DNA of 6,545 nucleotides from Pseudomonadota bacterium (GTDB taxonomy: Bacteria; Pseudomonadota; Alphaproteobacteria; Thalassobaculales; Thalassobaculaceae). Below are positions 6,072 to 6,545 of the stretch, piece by piece; the first letter of the stretch is position 1; each line of letters opens with the position of its first letter. The position numbers and the translations under genes were made by a program. The stretch lies in assembly GCA_027623845.1 (NCBI GenBank), contig JAQBUJ010000189.1:1-6545 (forward strand), given 5' to 3'. Under the pieces are notes generated by a model. The model was not told the DNA's origin. It searched no databases and saw only the letters and a list, made by a program, of their open reading frames with translations.

Positions 6072-6087
6072 TTCGTCATTCGACGAA
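6072..6087. promoter_or_regulatory. Putative ArsR operator (perfect inverted repeat)
   Basis: TTCGTC-ATTC-GACGAA is a perfect 6-bp inverted repeat with a 4-base centre. It lies 3-4 bases downstream of the arsR -10 hexamer on the minus strand, covering the expected transcription start, and 1 base from the arsR ribosome site. The symmetry, AT/CG mix and location fit an autorepressor site; binding is inferred. Confidence 0.7.
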
Positions 6088-6090
6088 AGA

Positions 6091-6119
6091 CGTATAACCA
6101 TGACCCCGTGTCCGGGCAA
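6091..6119 (-). promoter_or_regulatory. Probable sigma-70-type promoter of arsR-acr3
   Basis: On the minus strand TTGCCC (6119-6114) and TATACG (6096-6091) are separated by 17 bases. Each hexamer matches four of six consensus positions, which is ordinary for a GC-rich alphaproteobacterium. The predicted start near 6084 lies inside the inverted repeat, as expected for repression by ArsR. Confidence 0.55.
6093..6098 (+). promoter_or_regulatory. Possible -10 element for the divergent CoA-transferase
   Basis: The plus strand reads TATAAC (five of six consensus bases), overlapping the opposite-strand arsR -10. It is 60 bases before the CoA-transferase ATG. No good -35 is seen at 16-18 bases; that space is occupied by the putative ArsR operator. 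Weak call. Confidence 0.3.
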
Positions 6120-6158
6120 GCCCTTCGGCCCGGTCCCGTTGATAAAAGGCGCCCGCCG

Positions 6159-6545
6159 ATGTCCCGCTCGCTTGAAGGCCTGACCGTCCTGGACCTTTCC
6201 CACGCGCTGTCCGGCCCGTTCGGGACCATGTTGTTGGCCGAGCTTGGCGCCGATGTGATCAAGGTCGAGCCTCCCGGCGGCGACCATTTCCGCCCAAGTA
6301 ACGGCGGCGCCACCTTCGCCGTGGTCAACCGGAACAAGCGCGGCATCCGCATCGATCTCAAACATCCCGACAGCGCCCGGGTCATGCAGCGGCTGATCGA
6401 TCGCGCCGATATCTTGGTGGAGAATTTCACCCCCGGCGCCGCCGAGCGTCTCGGCTATGGCTACGCGGCGGTAAGGGCGCGCAAACCGGGGATCATCTAT
6501 GCCTCGATCTCCGGCTTTGGTGAGAGCGGCCCGTATCGCGAATTG
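6159..6545 (+). CDS. Family III CoA-transferase (CaiB/BaiF type), N-terminal part (3' end outside window)
   Basis: The frame opens at ATG 6159, with a weak AAAAGG ribosome site 9 bases upstream, and runs without a stop for exactly 129 codons to the window edge. The protein opens with LEGLTVLDLSHALSGPFGTM (5-24), followed by LGADVIKVEPPGGD (29-42), NRNKRGIRIDLK (57-68), ADILVENFTPG (83-93) and YASISGFGESGPY (114-126). These are the ordered N-terminal signatures of family III CoA-transferases. Full-length members are about 380-410 residues, and their catalytic aspartate (about position 169) lies beyond the window, so activity cannot be judged. Family members move CoA between carboxylic acids such as formyl/oxalyl, carnitine or succinyl/alpha-methyl acyl groups, or racemise acyl-CoAs; which applies here is unknown. 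It is divergent from arsR across a 101-bp shared upstream region. Confidence 0.93.
   Translation, partial: MSRSLEGLTVLDLSHALSGPFGTMLLAELGADVIKVEPPGGDHFRPSNGGATFAVVNRNKRGIRIDLKHPDSARVMQRLIDRADILVENFTPGAAERLGYGYAAVRARKPGIIYASISGFGESGPYREL

Noticed and set aside
6005..6430. Minus-strand frames across the arsR upstream region and the CoA-transferase
   Set aside because: They lie opposite clear CoA-transferase motifs and across the arsR promoter region, with no domain of their own.

Overview
The window looks like a GC-rich alphaproteobacterial chromosome segment. High G+C, strong third-position GC bias and the mix of family III CoA-transferase, SDR and D-aminoacylase-like amidohydrolase genes suggest a Rhodospirillales-like or environmental lineage; this is an inference from style, not from a marker gene. 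It is densely coding, with no rRNA, tRNA, insertion sequence, integrase or CRISPR array.

Layout. (1) Bases 2-1024, plus strand: the C-terminal ~340 residues of an amidohydrolase whose N-terminus lies left of the window. (2) Bases 1076-4421, minus strand: a three-gene run read right to left. It holds a complete 570-residue amidohydrolase of the same family as the gene in (1), then a classical SDR dehydrogenase 60 bp downstream, then a zinc-finger-bearing class I SAM methyltransferase whose apparent start overlaps the SDR stop. A perfect 4 x 15 bp tandem array sits exactly at the SDR/methyltransferase junction and encodes a repeated PGWSG N-terminal extension. The two amidohydrolases are convergent and flank the SDR and methyltransferase. 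(3) Bases 4422-4606: a short intergenic region with a possible minus-strand promoter and one doubtful small plus-strand ORF. (4) Bases 4607-6057, minus strand: an arsenic-resistance pair, arsR followed by an ACR3-type arsenite efflux permease. (5) Bases 6058-6158: a divergent regulatory region with a credible arsR promoter and a perfect 6-4-6 inverted repeat placed as an ArsR operator. (6) Bases 6159-6545, plus strand: the first 129 residues of a CaiB/BaiF family III CoA-transferase, cut by the window end.

How the genes work together. The ars pair is a self-contained module: ArsR should repress its own promoter, arsenite should relieve this, and Acr3 then exports arsenite. The amidohydrolase-SDR-methyltransferase run looks like a catabolic or housekeeping transcription unit of unknown substrate; nothing in the sequence identifies it. 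The CoA-transferase probably begins another acyl-CoA unit. I see no clearly new defence or mobile system. The most unusual item is the tandem repeat at the SDR/methyltransferase junction, which bears on start choice, translational coupling and possible copy-number variation.
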